DNA of 6,044 bases from JBEIUL01 sp044356865 (GCA_044356865.1 JBIKVN010000202.1:1-6044), one strand, 5' to 3'. Shown: positions 1 to 5,496, counted from the first letter of the stretch. Made by a program: numbers and translations. The notes: generated by a model not told the origin, from the sequence alone.

Positions 1-1
1 G

Positions 2-502
2 CTGGCGACCTCGATCGGCGCGGCCCTGCTGGTCGGCACGACCGGGCTCTCGGAGGCCACCGCCGCGGCCCTCGGCGAGGCGGCAAAAAAAATTGCCGTC
101 CTGCCCTGCGCCAACACCAGTCTCGGGGTGATCGTGTTGCGTCGGCTGGTCGCCGAGGCCGCCCGCCTGCTCGGCCCGGAGTACGAGATCGACCTCGTCG
201 AGAGCCACCATCGCCGCAAGCTCGACGCCCCCTCGGGAACCGCCTTGGCCCTTGCCGCCTCGATCGCGGAAACCGGCCGGGCCGTGCCGCGGGAACGCAT
301 CCACAGCCTCCGCGGCGGGGATGTCGTGGGCCAACATGAGGTCGTGTTCGCCGGCCCGGGCGAGACCCTGCGGTTCGAGCACCGGGCGGAACGGCGGGAA
401 CTCTTCGCGCTCGGGGCGCTGCGGGCCGCGAAGTGGCTCGCGGGCCGCCCGGCGGGCCTCTACCGGATCGAAGACACGCTGGAAGGCCCGGAACGGGCCT
501 GA
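2..502 (+). CDS. dapB: 4-hydroxy-tetrahydrodipicolinate reductase, C-terminal part (5' end outside window)
   Basis: This enzyme reduces the dihydrodipicolinate-type intermediate with NAD(P)H in the cytoplasm, on the route to meso-diaminopimelate and lysine. The visible 166 residues read in frame from base 2. They contain the GTTG loop (bases 35-46), PCANTSLGV (about 104-130), and the diagnostic substrate-binding and catalytic segment ESHHRRKLDAPSGTAL (about 200-247). In that segment the first His of HH (206-208) corresponds to the catalytic His of E. coli DapB and the Lys (218-220) to its catalytic Lys. GDVVGQHEVVF and the C-terminal GALRAAKWL...GLY follow in the family order. The N-terminal Rossmann nucleotide-binding part, roughly 80-100 residues, lies outside the window. 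The stretch between PSGTAL and GDVVG is shorter than in E. coli, as in other short-type DapB proteins. An A8 run (85-92) encodes Lys-Lys. The gene ends 19 nt from a convergent neighbour. Family assignment is secure. Confidence 0.96.
   Translation: MATSIGAALLVGTTGLSEATAAALGEAAKKIAVLPCANTSLGVIVLRRLVAEAARLLGPEYEIDLVESHHRRKLDAPSGTALALAASIAETGRAVPRERIHSLRGGDVVGQHEVVFAGPGETLRFEHRAERRELFALGALRAAKWLAGRPAGLYRIEDTLEGPERA
85..92 (+). repeat. A8 homopolymer inside dapB, flanked by short inverted repeat
   Basis: Eight consecutive A residues lie in a gene that otherwise has almost no A runs. CGGCAA (81-86) and TTGCCG (93-98) are inverted copies around it. In frame it encodes Ala-Lys-Lys-Ile. The run is a potential slippage site for polymerase or ribosome, but it could simply be two AAA Lys codons. 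Confidence 0.6.
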
Positions 503-521
503 TGGACTCCGACTCGGACGA

Positions 522-1043
522 TCAGAAGCGGCCGTCGCGATCCTCGGCCTGGGCGAACTCGACGAGCGAGCGGATCGCCGTGCCGTTCACCCGGTTGTAG
601 GTGTCGATCGCATCCGCATCCGACAGCGTGCGGGGCACGCGGGCGCGGACGATCCCGAGGGCCGGGTTGTACCAGAACATCGCGCCCGCCCCGCCCTCGA
701 GCGTGGGGTTGCGCGGGTGACGCAGTCCCCATTCCGACTCGTCGGCGATCTCGATCCACGGGCGACCGGGCGCGAGGGCGTTCTCGGGGGTGCCATCCTC
801 AAACCACGCCGGATCGACCTGATTCGGGAAGCCGGCGGGGTTGATCGCGACATCCGCCATGGTCGACCGTACGCGAACCTTGCTCTGGATGGACTGCACC
901 GCCGAGCGGGTCAGTGTCGCCCGGTCGTCGTAGGACTTGGTTCGCCTGGTTTCGGAGACCACGATCAGGCAGGCGGCGGCCAGGGCGGCGATGGCCAGGG
1001 CGTCGATCACGATCCAACGGGGTGAGCTCGGGAAAATGCGCAT
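522..1043 (-). CDS. single-span membrane protein resembling a degenerate type II/IV pseudopilin
   Basis: The predicted protein has 173 aa. Residues 1-9 are short and basic (MRIFPSSPR). Residues 10-29 form a hydrophobic helix that begins WIVIDAL and ends in SETRR. An amphipathic, polar helix follows to about residue 60. After that comes a globular part with GFPNQVDPAWF, PWIEIADESEWG and FWYNPALGIVRARVP, and a C-terminal helix. An N-terminal helix leading into a small globular domain with an aromatic FWYNP-type strand is how planctomycete pseudopilin-like proteins look, as I recall them. The canonical prepilin peptidase site (G before F-T-L-I-E) is absent. WIVID offers an Asp where Glu5 would sit, but Arg where Gly would be. 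The start is fixed by a GAGG Shine-Dalgarno 8 nt upstream. The frame stays open far upstream across the opposing gene, which I regard as GC-rich shadow. The gene is convergent with dapB and divergent from the M16 gene. It is real with good confidence; its function is uncertain. Confidence 0.72.
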   Translation of the reverse strand: MRIFPSSPRWIVIDALAIAALAAACLIVVSETRRTKSYDDRATLTRSAVQSIQSKVRVRSTMADVAINPAGFPNQVDPAWFEDGTPENALAPGRPWIEIADESEWGLRHPRNPTLEGGAGAMFWYNPALGIVRARVPRTLSDADAIDTYNRVNGTAIRSLVEFAQAEDRDGRF

Positions 1044-1051
1044 GGGGGTTC

Positions 1052-1055
1052 CCTC
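1052..1055 (-). promoter_or_regulatory. Shine-Dalgarno GAGG for the pseudopilin-like gene
   Basis: On the minus strand the sequence before the start reads CTGAGGGAACCCCC then ATG. GAGG sits 8 nt before the ATG at 1043-1041. It decides in favour of this start over upstream in-frame codons that would run into the opposing gene. Confidence 0.6.
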
Positions 1056-1162
1056 AGGACTTCCCGATGATTTCGGCGGTACCGAGCCGCCAAGCCAACG
1101 CTTCCTGCCCCTACCCGTGTCCATGGTTCCATGCACGACGGTCCTGCGGGCCGTAAGGGTCG

Positions 1163-1168
1163 TACACT
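1163..1168 (+). promoter_or_regulatory. candidate -10 element (TACACT) for the M16-like gene
   Basis: The hexamer TACACT lies 13 nt before the chosen ATG at 1182. The intervening bases are pyrimidine-rich and contain no Shine-Dalgarno. No convincing -35 hexamer is visible 16-18 nt upstream. The same type of hexamer close to an ATG occurs before two other plus-strand genes (2453 and 3562), which is the main support. The rest of the 138-nt divergent region (1044-1181) shows only the minus-strand ribosome binding site and a weak GGCGG/CCGCC inverted repeat at 1075-1091. Confidence 0.42.
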
Positions 1169-1181
1169 CCCTATTCCCCTC

Positions 1182-2429
1182 ATGCCCAACCCGCCCATTC
1201 GCGTACTGGAACTCTCCTGCGGTGCGACCCTGCTCGTGGAATCGGCCACGAGCGGCCGGTCGGCCGCCCTGAGCTGGATGGTGCCCGTCGGCACCGCGAC
1301 CGACCCGCCCGGCTGCGAAGGCGATTCGGTGCTGCTGGCCGAACTCATCCAGCGCGGGGCCGGGGGCCGCAGCAGCCGCGAGTACAGCGATGCCCTCGAT
1401 CGACTCGGCGTGCGGCGTTCGGTCGCCCCCGGACCGATGCACCTGTCGGTGTCGGTGGTCGCCCTCGGCCGCAACCTGCCGGTCGCGCTGCCGCTGGTGG
1501 TCGATCTGATCCGCCGGCCCGGATTGCCGGCCGAGGCGCTCGATCCGGCCCGCAACCTGGCCCTGCAGGCGATCGAAGGGCTCGAAGACGATCCGCAGGA
1601 GAAGGTCGGCATCCTGCTTCGCGATCGGTTGCTGCCGCCACCGTTCAACCGCAGCGGCTACGGCCAGGTCGAGGATCTCGAGGGAACGTCGATCGAGCGG
1701 TTGCGGCAGGTCTGGAGCGAGCGGGCCGTACCGAAGGGCTCGATCATCGCGGCGGCGGGCGATGTCGATGCCGATGCGCTGGCTCGGTCGCTCGACGGCC
1801 TGCTGGCCGATTGGTCGGGTTCGGCCCCGGAGCCGGTCGAGACGGCGGCGGCGGCGATGGGCACGGTCCACGAGGAGAGCGACAGCTCGCAATCCCACCT
1901 CGCCATCGGCTTCACGGCCCCGCCGGAAAACGACCCGGACTCGCTGGCGTGGCGGCTGGCGGTGCGGATCCTGGGCGGCGGCAGTTCGAGCCGGCTCTTC
2001 ACCGAGGTCCGCGAGAAGCGAGGCCTCTGCTATTCGGTCGGGGCCAGTTACTCGTCCGGGCGCGACCGAGGAGCGTTGAGCATCTACGCCGGCAGTACCC
2101 CCGAGCGGGCCCAGGAGACGGTCGACTGCATCCTGAAGGAGGTCGCGGGCTTCGAACGGGGCGTGACCGCGGAGGAGTTCCAGCGGGCGACGATCGGACA
2201 GAAGAGCGGACTGGTCATGAGCGGCGAGAGCACCTCGGCCCGGGCGACCTCGCTTGCCGCCGACTGGTACCGGTTGGGCCGTCCGCGCTCGCTTGATGAA
2301 CTGGCCGCCGAGGTCGATGCGGTGACCCTCACGGGCCTGAACGAGGCGATCGCCCGCCGGATGGGTGCTCCTTGGCGAGCCCGGTTGGCCGCGGCGACGA
2401 TCGGTCCGAAGGCCCTCAAGATCGGATGA
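1182..2429 (+). CDS. M16-family (insulinase/processing peptidase-like) protein lacking the zinc motif
   Basis: The 415-aa protein matches the usual length and two-domain layout of M16B subunits. The second domain is well preserved: LGGGSSSRLFTEVREKRGLCYSV (about residues 264-286) is the classic M16 segment holding the Arg/Tyr substrate-binding pair. In the first domain the HxxEH metal site is replaced by VLLAE (residues 50-54, bases 1329-1343). The downstream Glu ligand, normally in an E-E-I-x-x-x-E-D context, is Ala at residue 130 (QAIEGLEDDP). The protein should therefore not bind catalytic zinc by itself. In known bacterial M16B heterodimers one subunit supplies HxxEH and the other the Arg/Tyr pair, and this protein looks like the latter. 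No HxxEH partner is in the window. There is no signal peptide, so it is probably cytoplasmic. The start at 1182 is preferred over 1131 because alignment to the family begins near PIRVLEL and a -10-like hexamer lies at 1163-1168. An ATG at 2426 overlaps its stop codon. Confidence 0.9.
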   Translation: MPNPPIRVLELSCGATLLVESATSGRSAALSWMVPVGTATDPPGCEGDSVLLAELIQRGAGGRSSREYSDALDRLGVRRSVAPGPMHLSVSVVALGRNLPVALPLVVDLIRRPGLPAEALDPARNLALQAIEGLEDDPQEKVGILLRDRLLPPPFNRSGYGQVEDLEGTSIERLRQVWSERAVPKGSIIAAAGDVDADALARSLDGLLADWSGSAPEPVETAAAAMGTVHEESDSSQSHLAIGFTAPPENDPDSLAWRLAVRILGGGSSSRLFTEVREKRGLCYSVGASYSSGRDRGALSIYAGSTPERAQETVDCILKEVAGFERGVTAEEFQRATIGQKSGLVMSGESTSARATSLAADWYRLGRPRSLDELAAEVDAVTLTGLNEAIARRMGAPWRARLAAATIGPKALKIG

Positions 2430-2437
2430 GCGGCCCG

Positions 2438-2443
2438 TATACT
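2438..2443 (+). promoter_or_regulatory. candidate -10 element (TATACT) just upstream of the 86-aa gene
   Basis: TATACT is followed by TTCACCCTCC and then ATG at 2453, leaving 9 nt between hexamer and start with no Shine-Dalgarno. It lies in the short gap after the M16-like stop codon. A transcript initiated from it would have only a few leader bases or none. No good -35 match is visible. Confidence 0.45.
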
Positions 2444-2452
2444 TCACCCTCC

Positions 2453-2713
2453 ATGTCGCTCGAAACCGTCGTCCTCAGCCCCGGAACCCGTATCCGCGTG
2501 ACCCAGCAGGTCCCGCAGGTTGCCGATGTCTGGACCACGACCATCGAGGGCACGGTGGTTCGGTTCCGCCAAGCCAAGACCGGCTCGTGGTTTGCCCACG
2601 GAGCCGACGACAAGCTCTGGCTCGATCGCCTGGAAGTGCGGCTCGACGACGGCGAACTGGTGACCCTCAACCTCGATCGCTACTCGGTGATCGAGCCGCT
2701 GCCGGCGAAGTGA
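2453..2713 (+). CDS. conserved hypothetical protein, 86 aa, 'GSWFAH...KLWLDRL' type
   Basis: I do not know a function for this protein. It opens with MSLETVVLSPGTRIRVTQQV and contains WTTTIEGTVVRF (residues 27-38), TGSWFAHG (43-50), DKLWLDRLEVR (53-63) and ELVTLNLDRYSVIE (68-81). The pattern of short alternating beta strands, with G-T-R-I-R-V and E-G-T-V-V turns, suggests a small SH3-like barrel, which is inference only. I recall similar small proteins in planctomycetes and related phyla with the GSWFAH and KLWLDRL motifs conserved, all unannotated. There is no signal peptide or membrane segment, so it is probably cytoplasmic. It follows the M16-like gene on the same strand. A second in-frame ATG at 2426 overlaps the M16 stop (ATGA) and would add nine residues (MSGPYTSPS). 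I prefer 2453 because the added residues look like translated promoter sequence. It ends 9 nt before the convergent PDZ gene. Confidence 0.82.
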   Translation: MSLETVVLSPGTRIRVTQQVPQVADVWTTTIEGTVVRFRQAKTGSWFAHGADDKLWLDRLEVRLDDGELVTLNLDRYSVIEPLPAK

Positions 2714-2722
2714 GGGATGTTC

Positions 2723-3448
2723 TCAGCGGTCGGGGCCGGGTCCTGGTCCTGGTCCGGGTCCGGGTCCGGAACCGCCCATCCGCGGCCGATCCATGCGGCG
2801 AAGGATCTCCTCGAGCATCCCCTCGATGCGGTCAAGCCGCATGTGGAGATCGACGAAGGGATCGCCGTCGGGCCCGGGGCCCATGCCACCCATCGGCATG
2901 CCTTCCTCGCGCATCATCTTCGCAAGATCGAACGGCTCGACCGTGACCGTGGCCTCGACCCGCCTCATCTCGGGACCGTCACCGCGCAGGACCTTGAAGA
3001 AGACCTGGTCGCCCGGCTGCATCCTTCGCAGGGCGGCCCGAATCGCCGCGGGACTTGCGTCGTCCTGTCCGTTGAACCACACGATGAGGTCGCCGTCCTC
3101 GAGACCATGACGACCCGCCGGATGGTGCTCGGCCAGGTCCGGAATGTGCGAAGAACGATCGGGATCGGCCCCTCGCCGGGCCGCGGTCTCGCCGCCCGGC
3201 TCGAGCATCACCCCCAGCATCACCGGCGGCGGCTGGTCGCCCCAGTGCTCGGGAAGCGCGTGCGGCACGGGCTCGGCCATCCACGTTCCGGGGCCGGGTC
3301 CGGGTCCGCGTCCCGGCGGGCCGCCCCGCAGCATGGCCGCGGTGCGCTCGTCCATCGAGATTTCGACCACCGTCGGCTTCGACTGGCAGCCCGCGAACAC
3401 GGGCAGGATCGGGGCGAGCAGGATGGGCAGGAACGGGGAAACGCGCAT
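2723..3448 (-). CDS. PDZ-domain lipoprotein with Gly-Pro repeats
   Basis: The predicted 241-aa protein begins MRVSPFLPILLAPILPVFAG followed by Cys21. This is a lipoprotein signal peptide with lipobox FAGC, so the protein should be exported and lipid-anchored. Residues 42-54 form a Gly-Pro-Arg-rich linker. About residues 75-178 are a PDZ domain: VMLGVML is the carboxylate-binding-loop strand, HPAGRHGLEDGDLIVWFNG matches the A-G-L-x-x-G-D-x-I-x-x-x-N-G core of HtrA-type PDZ domains, and QPGDQVFFKVLRG is the following strand pair. Residues 196-220 form a leucine/isoleucine heptad-like helix (RLDRIEGMLEEILRRMD). The last residues are a (Gly-Pro)n tail. No protease domain is present. The protein is likely a scaffold or peptide-binding protein of the envelope. 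The start is chosen because it yields the signal peptide and has GAGG 7 nt upstream; the in-frame ATG 33 codons earlier would bury that signal. Confidence 0.88.
   Translation of the reverse strand: MRVSPFLPILLAPILPVFAGCQSKPTVVEISMDERTAAMLRGGPPGRGPGPGPGTWMAEPVPHALPEHWGDQPPPVMLGVMLEPGGETAARRGADPDRSSHIPDLAEHHPAGRHGLEDGDLIVWFNGQDDASPAAIRAALRRMQPGDQVFFKVLRGDGPEMRRVEATVTVEPFDLAKMMREEGMPMGGMGPGPDGDPFVDLHMRLDRIEGMLEEILRRMDRPRMGGSGPGPGPGPGPGPDR
2735..2767 (-). repeat. hexanucleotide repeat encoding the C-terminal (Gly-Pro)n tail
   Basis: On the plus strand the six-base unit GGTCCG, with variants GGTCCT and GGCCGG, repeats in tandem about five times. On the coding strand it gives Gly-Pro five times, followed by Asp-Arg-stop. 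A perfect coding unit makes it prone to length change by replication slippage. It lies only 10 bases from the gene's stop codon and close to the convergent gene end. Confidence 0.85.
3287..3313 (-). repeat. second Gly-Pro coding hexamer tract in the same lipoprotein
   Basis: The same GGTCCG/GGCCGG unit recurs, giving GRGPGPGPG at residues 46-54 between the lipid anchor and the PDZ domain. It is shorter than the C-terminal tract and is interrupted by an Arg codon. Confidence 0.75.
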
Positions 3449-3455
3449 GGAAAAT

Positions 3456-3459
3456 CCTC
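3456..3459 (-). promoter_or_regulatory. Shine-Dalgarno GAGG for the PDZ lipoprotein gene
   Basis: The minus strand reads GCGAGGATTTTCC then ATG, placing GAGG 7 nt before the start at 3448-3446. The spacing is standard and supports this start. I see no clear -10/-35 pair for this gene in the 113-nt divergent region 3449-3561. Confidence 0.6.
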
Positions 3460-3547
3460 GCGGAGAGAGAACTGCGGACCGGTTCCATCGGACCGAACGC
3501 GGCACGGGCTGCAATCTGGGGCTCGTGGGCACGATCCGGCCCGCCAC

Positions 3548-3553
3548 TATCCT
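3548..3553 (+). promoter_or_regulatory. candidate -10 element (TATCCT) for the small secreted protein gene
   Basis: TATCCT lies 8 nt before the ATG at 3562. The bases between are TCCCGCCC, with no Shine-Dalgarno. The arrangement repeats that seen before 1182 and 2453. No -35 is recognisable. Confidence 0.4.
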
Positions 3554-3561
3554 TCCCGCCC

Positions 3562-4125
3562 ATGCGCTCCGCCGCCCCCGACCGCAAAGTCCGCACCGAA
3601 CCGCGGTTGCTGCCTCGACTGGTCCTCGCCGGCGCGGCGGTCGGGCTGGGCTTGGCCCCGACCAACGGCTGCGCCCCCTCCAACACCGCGCTGCGGGCGA
3701 TCGCCGAGAGCGAGCAGATCCCGCTCGGATCGGCGGACCGCGCCGGCGACTGGCCCTTCTGGCCGGCGACGGTCCGGTTCTTCCCCCTCAGCCGGAGCGT
3801 TCCCTCCGCCGCTGCCGGGGGAAGGTCGCTCGAGCTCTTCGTCGAGTGCCTTGATGCCGACGGCCACACCACGAAGGCCTCGGGGCACCTCGTGCTGGAG
3901 TTGGCCTGTCCGAGTGCCGTTCCGCCCTCGCGGCGAATGGTCATCGACCTGACCGACCCGGCCATGAACCGCGACCGTTGGGACGAGGTCACCGACAGCT
4001 ACCGAATCGACATCCCCGCTCCGTTCGATGCTCCTCCCGAAAGCGGGATCGAGATCGACTGCCGGGTGATCCTGTTCGCGGCCGACGGAAGCACCCCGAC
4101 CGCGACGACGCGGCTGAAGTGGTGA
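3562..4125 (+). CDS. hypothetical secreted protein or lipoprotein, 187 aa
   Basis: I do not recognise a named family. The N-terminus is basic (MRSAAPDRKVRTEPRLLPR), then hydrophobic at residues 20-32 (LVLAGAAVGLGLA), then APTNGC with Cys37. This fits an exported protein, possibly a lipoprotein, although TNGC is a poor lipobox and the n-region is long. The mature part has a strand-rich look: RSLELFVECLDADGH, SGHLVLELAC, then RRMVIDLTDPAMNRDRWDEVTDSYRIDIP, then IEIDCRVILFAADG. An Ig-like beta sandwich is plausible. I have a loose recollection of planctomycete secreted hypotheticals with a similar 'DLTDPxxNRxxWDxVTxxY' segment, so it may belong to such a group. There are no catalytic motifs. The start at 3562 is supported by the -10-like hexamer 8 nt upstream. 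Its stop is 6 nt from that of the convergent amidohydrolase-like gene. It is confidently coding; its function is unknown. Confidence 0.78.
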   Translation: MRSAAPDRKVRTEPRLLPRLVLAGAAVGLGLAPTNGCAPSNTALRAIAESEQIPLGSADRAGDWPFWPATVRFFPLSRSVPSAAAGGRSLELFVECLDADGHTTKASGHLVLELACPSAVPPSRRMVIDLTDPAMNRDRWDEVTDSYRIDIPAPFDAPPESGIEIDCRVILFAADGSTPTATTRLKW

Positions 4126-4131
4126 CCGGGG

Positions 4132-5496
4132 TCAGTCGTCGGGATCCCCGGCCGCCGCTTCGGGAACGGTCCGGACGGCCGGCGGAGGAGGCAGCAAACC
4201 AAGTTGCCGGTACTTCTCGCGGTACTTCGCGAAGAGTCGCTTGTGGCGGCTGCCGAGGTCGACCTCGCGACCGTCAAGGAAGGCGGCGAGGACGTCGCTG
4301 GTGATCTCGAGCGGGTCGCCGGTGGTGACGATGATCGAGGCGCTCTTGCCCGGCTCGAGCGAGCCGAGGCGGTCGCCGACGCCGCAGATCTCGGCCGGCG
4401 AGCGGGTGATCGAGCGAAGGGCCGCCTCCTTGGACAGGCCAAACGCGGCCGCGGTGCCGGCGTGGTGGGGCAGATTGCGGTCGTGGGCCGGCTCGTCGCC
4501 GGTCGCGATCGCGAAGGGAACGCCGGCGGCCTCGAGACGGGCGGGCAGGGCGTAGGGCTCGTCGTAGACGTCGGAATCGCGGGCGGGCAGGCGGTGGATG
4601 CCGTTCAGCAGCACCGCGGCCTTGGCCCGCTGCAGGGCGGGAATCGACTCGGCGACCCCGGGGCCGCCGACGATGACCGGGCGATAGCCGTGGCGCGACG
4701 CCCAGGCGAGCGCCGCCTCGATCTGCCCGGCGCTTCCGCACGAGATGAAGACCGGCTTCGCCTCGCGGGTCACGCCCCGCATCGCGGCGAACCGCAGGTC
4801 GTGCGGCGTGTCGGGGAACGCGTCGGCCCGGTCGAGCCACGCTTTCGACTCGAGCGCGAACTTCTCGAGCGTGTCCAGATCCTGCTTGATCCGCTTCTGC
4901 TGATCCTCGGCGGGCTTGCGGGTCCACCAGGCGATCACCGGTTCCATGAGCGGCCAGTTGACCGCGACGCCCGCTTCCTTCACGACCGTCAGGTTCTCGT
5001 TCGTCCAGCCGTCAAGCCGCACGACGCTCGGCTGGCCCGACACCAGGCCACCGGTCGGCACGACGAGGGCGTGCAGGATGCCGGCGGCGCGAGCCACCGG
5101 GAAGAGGTCGGTGTCGGGGTTGATCGCGACCGTCGCGACCGCCTCGGGGTGCACCGTGCCGAACTCGCTGCGGTCGTCGGTGGTGACCGTCGCGAGGGTC
5201 TCCACCAGGCCGATCTGGGTCGGCGCGATGAAGAAGCCCGGGGCGACGTGCAAGCCCGTGGCGTCGAGCACGCGGGTGCCCGCGGGCAGCACGGCGGGCA
5301 CGCCGGGACCGACGCTGGTGATGCGGCCCTCCACGAACAGGACATGCCCGTCGGGAATGGTCGCCGGACCGTTCGCGACGACGGGGTGGACGGTCGCATG
5401 GATCAGGGCGACCGGCGTGGCCTGGGTCGGGGCCGGGATCTGGGCCGATTGCCCGGCCAGGGCCGCTGAAGCGACGACGGCGAGGAAGGCGCTCAT
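4132..5496 (-). CDS. exported amidohydrolase-fold protein lacking the HxH metal motif
   Basis: The predicted 454-aa protein has a short signal peptide, MSAFLAVVASAALA (cleavage probably near residues 14-19), so it acts outside the cytoplasm. The amidohydrolase fold is evident: an N-terminal beta part (ALIHATVHPV, HVLFVEGRITSVG, RVLDATGLHVAPG), a TIM-barrel middle and a C-terminal ALRSITRSPAEICGVGDRLGSLEPGKSASIIVTTGDPLEI segment. The usual PGxxDxHxH site reads APGFFIAPTQIGL, with Pro92 and Gln94 in place of both His (bases 5215-5223). The strand that normally carries a ligand His reads VFISCGSAGQI (Ser252). Asp is kept in IATGDEP. I recall homologues in planctomycetes and Bacteroidetes with similarly non-His motifs (for example AGTNLGL), always next to a conventional amidohydrolase. 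If so, the loss is a family trait rather than recent decay. Its ATG overlaps the upstream amidohydrolase stop by ATGA, implying translational coupling and perhaps a heteromeric complex. Substrate is unknown. Confidence 0.88.
   Translation of the reverse strand: MSAFLAVVASAALAGQSAQIPAPTQATPVALIHATVHPVVANGPATIPDGHVLFVEGRITSVGPGVPAVLPAGTRVLDATGLHVAPGFFIAPTQIGLVETLATVTTDDRSEFGTVHPEAVATVAINPDTDLFPVARAAGILHALVVPTGGLVSGQPSVVRLDGWTNENLTVVKEAGVAVNWPLMEPVIAWWTRKPAEDQQKRIKQDLDTLEKFALESKAWLDRADAFPDTPHDLRFAAMRGVTREAKPVFISCGSAGQIEAALAWASRHGYRPVIVGGPGVAESIPALQRAKAAVLLNGIHRLPARDSDVYDEPYALPARLEAAGVPFAIATGDEPAHDRNLPHHAGTAAAFGLSKEAALRSITRSPAEICGVGDRLGSLEPGKSASIIVTTGDPLEITSDVLAAFLDGREVDLGSRHKRLFAKYREKYRQLGLLPPPPAVRTVPEAAAGDPDD
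5493..5496 (-). other. ATGA stop/start overlap joining the two amidohydrolase genes
   Basis: The minus-strand bases ATGA hold the start of the downstream gene (5496-5494) and the stop of the upstream gene (5495-5493). This arrangement is typical of translational coupling. The upstream G-rich stretch TTCGGGGGTGTCGCG could act as a weak ribosome binding site. Confidence 0.85.

Noticed and set aside
508..518. TCCGACTCGGA near-palindrome between the convergent stops of dapB and the pseudopilin-like gene, considered as a terminator.
   Set aside because: The centre leaves a one-base loop and there is no T-run on either strand, so a functional intrinsic terminator is not supported.
1075..1091. GGCGG...CCGCC inverted repeat around a CGGTACCG palindrome in the divergent region.
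   Set aside because: A five-base arm is expected by chance at this base composition, and nothing places it as an operator or terminator.
1044..2447. A 641-codon open frame on the minus strand running upstream from the pseudopilin-like gene across the whole M16 gene.
   Set aside because: Only the last 173 codons look like protein with hydrophobic and conserved segments. The rest is Arg/Gly/Pro/Asp-rich antisense of a clear M16 gene, and a Shine-Dalgarno marks the internal start at 1043.
2717..3952. A 411-codon plus-strand frame covering the PDZ lipoprotein and part of the next gene.
   Set aside because: It crosses two supported genes, translates to Arg/Pro/His-rich sequence without domains, and begins inside the repeat-rich 3' end of the PDZ gene.
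4204..5469. A 421-codon plus-strand frame opposite the amidohydrolase-like gene.
   Set aside because: It is the GC-driven shadow of a gene with signal peptide, recognisable fold and ATGA coupling. Its own translation is low-complexity Arg/Gly/Ala/Val/Asp without any motif.
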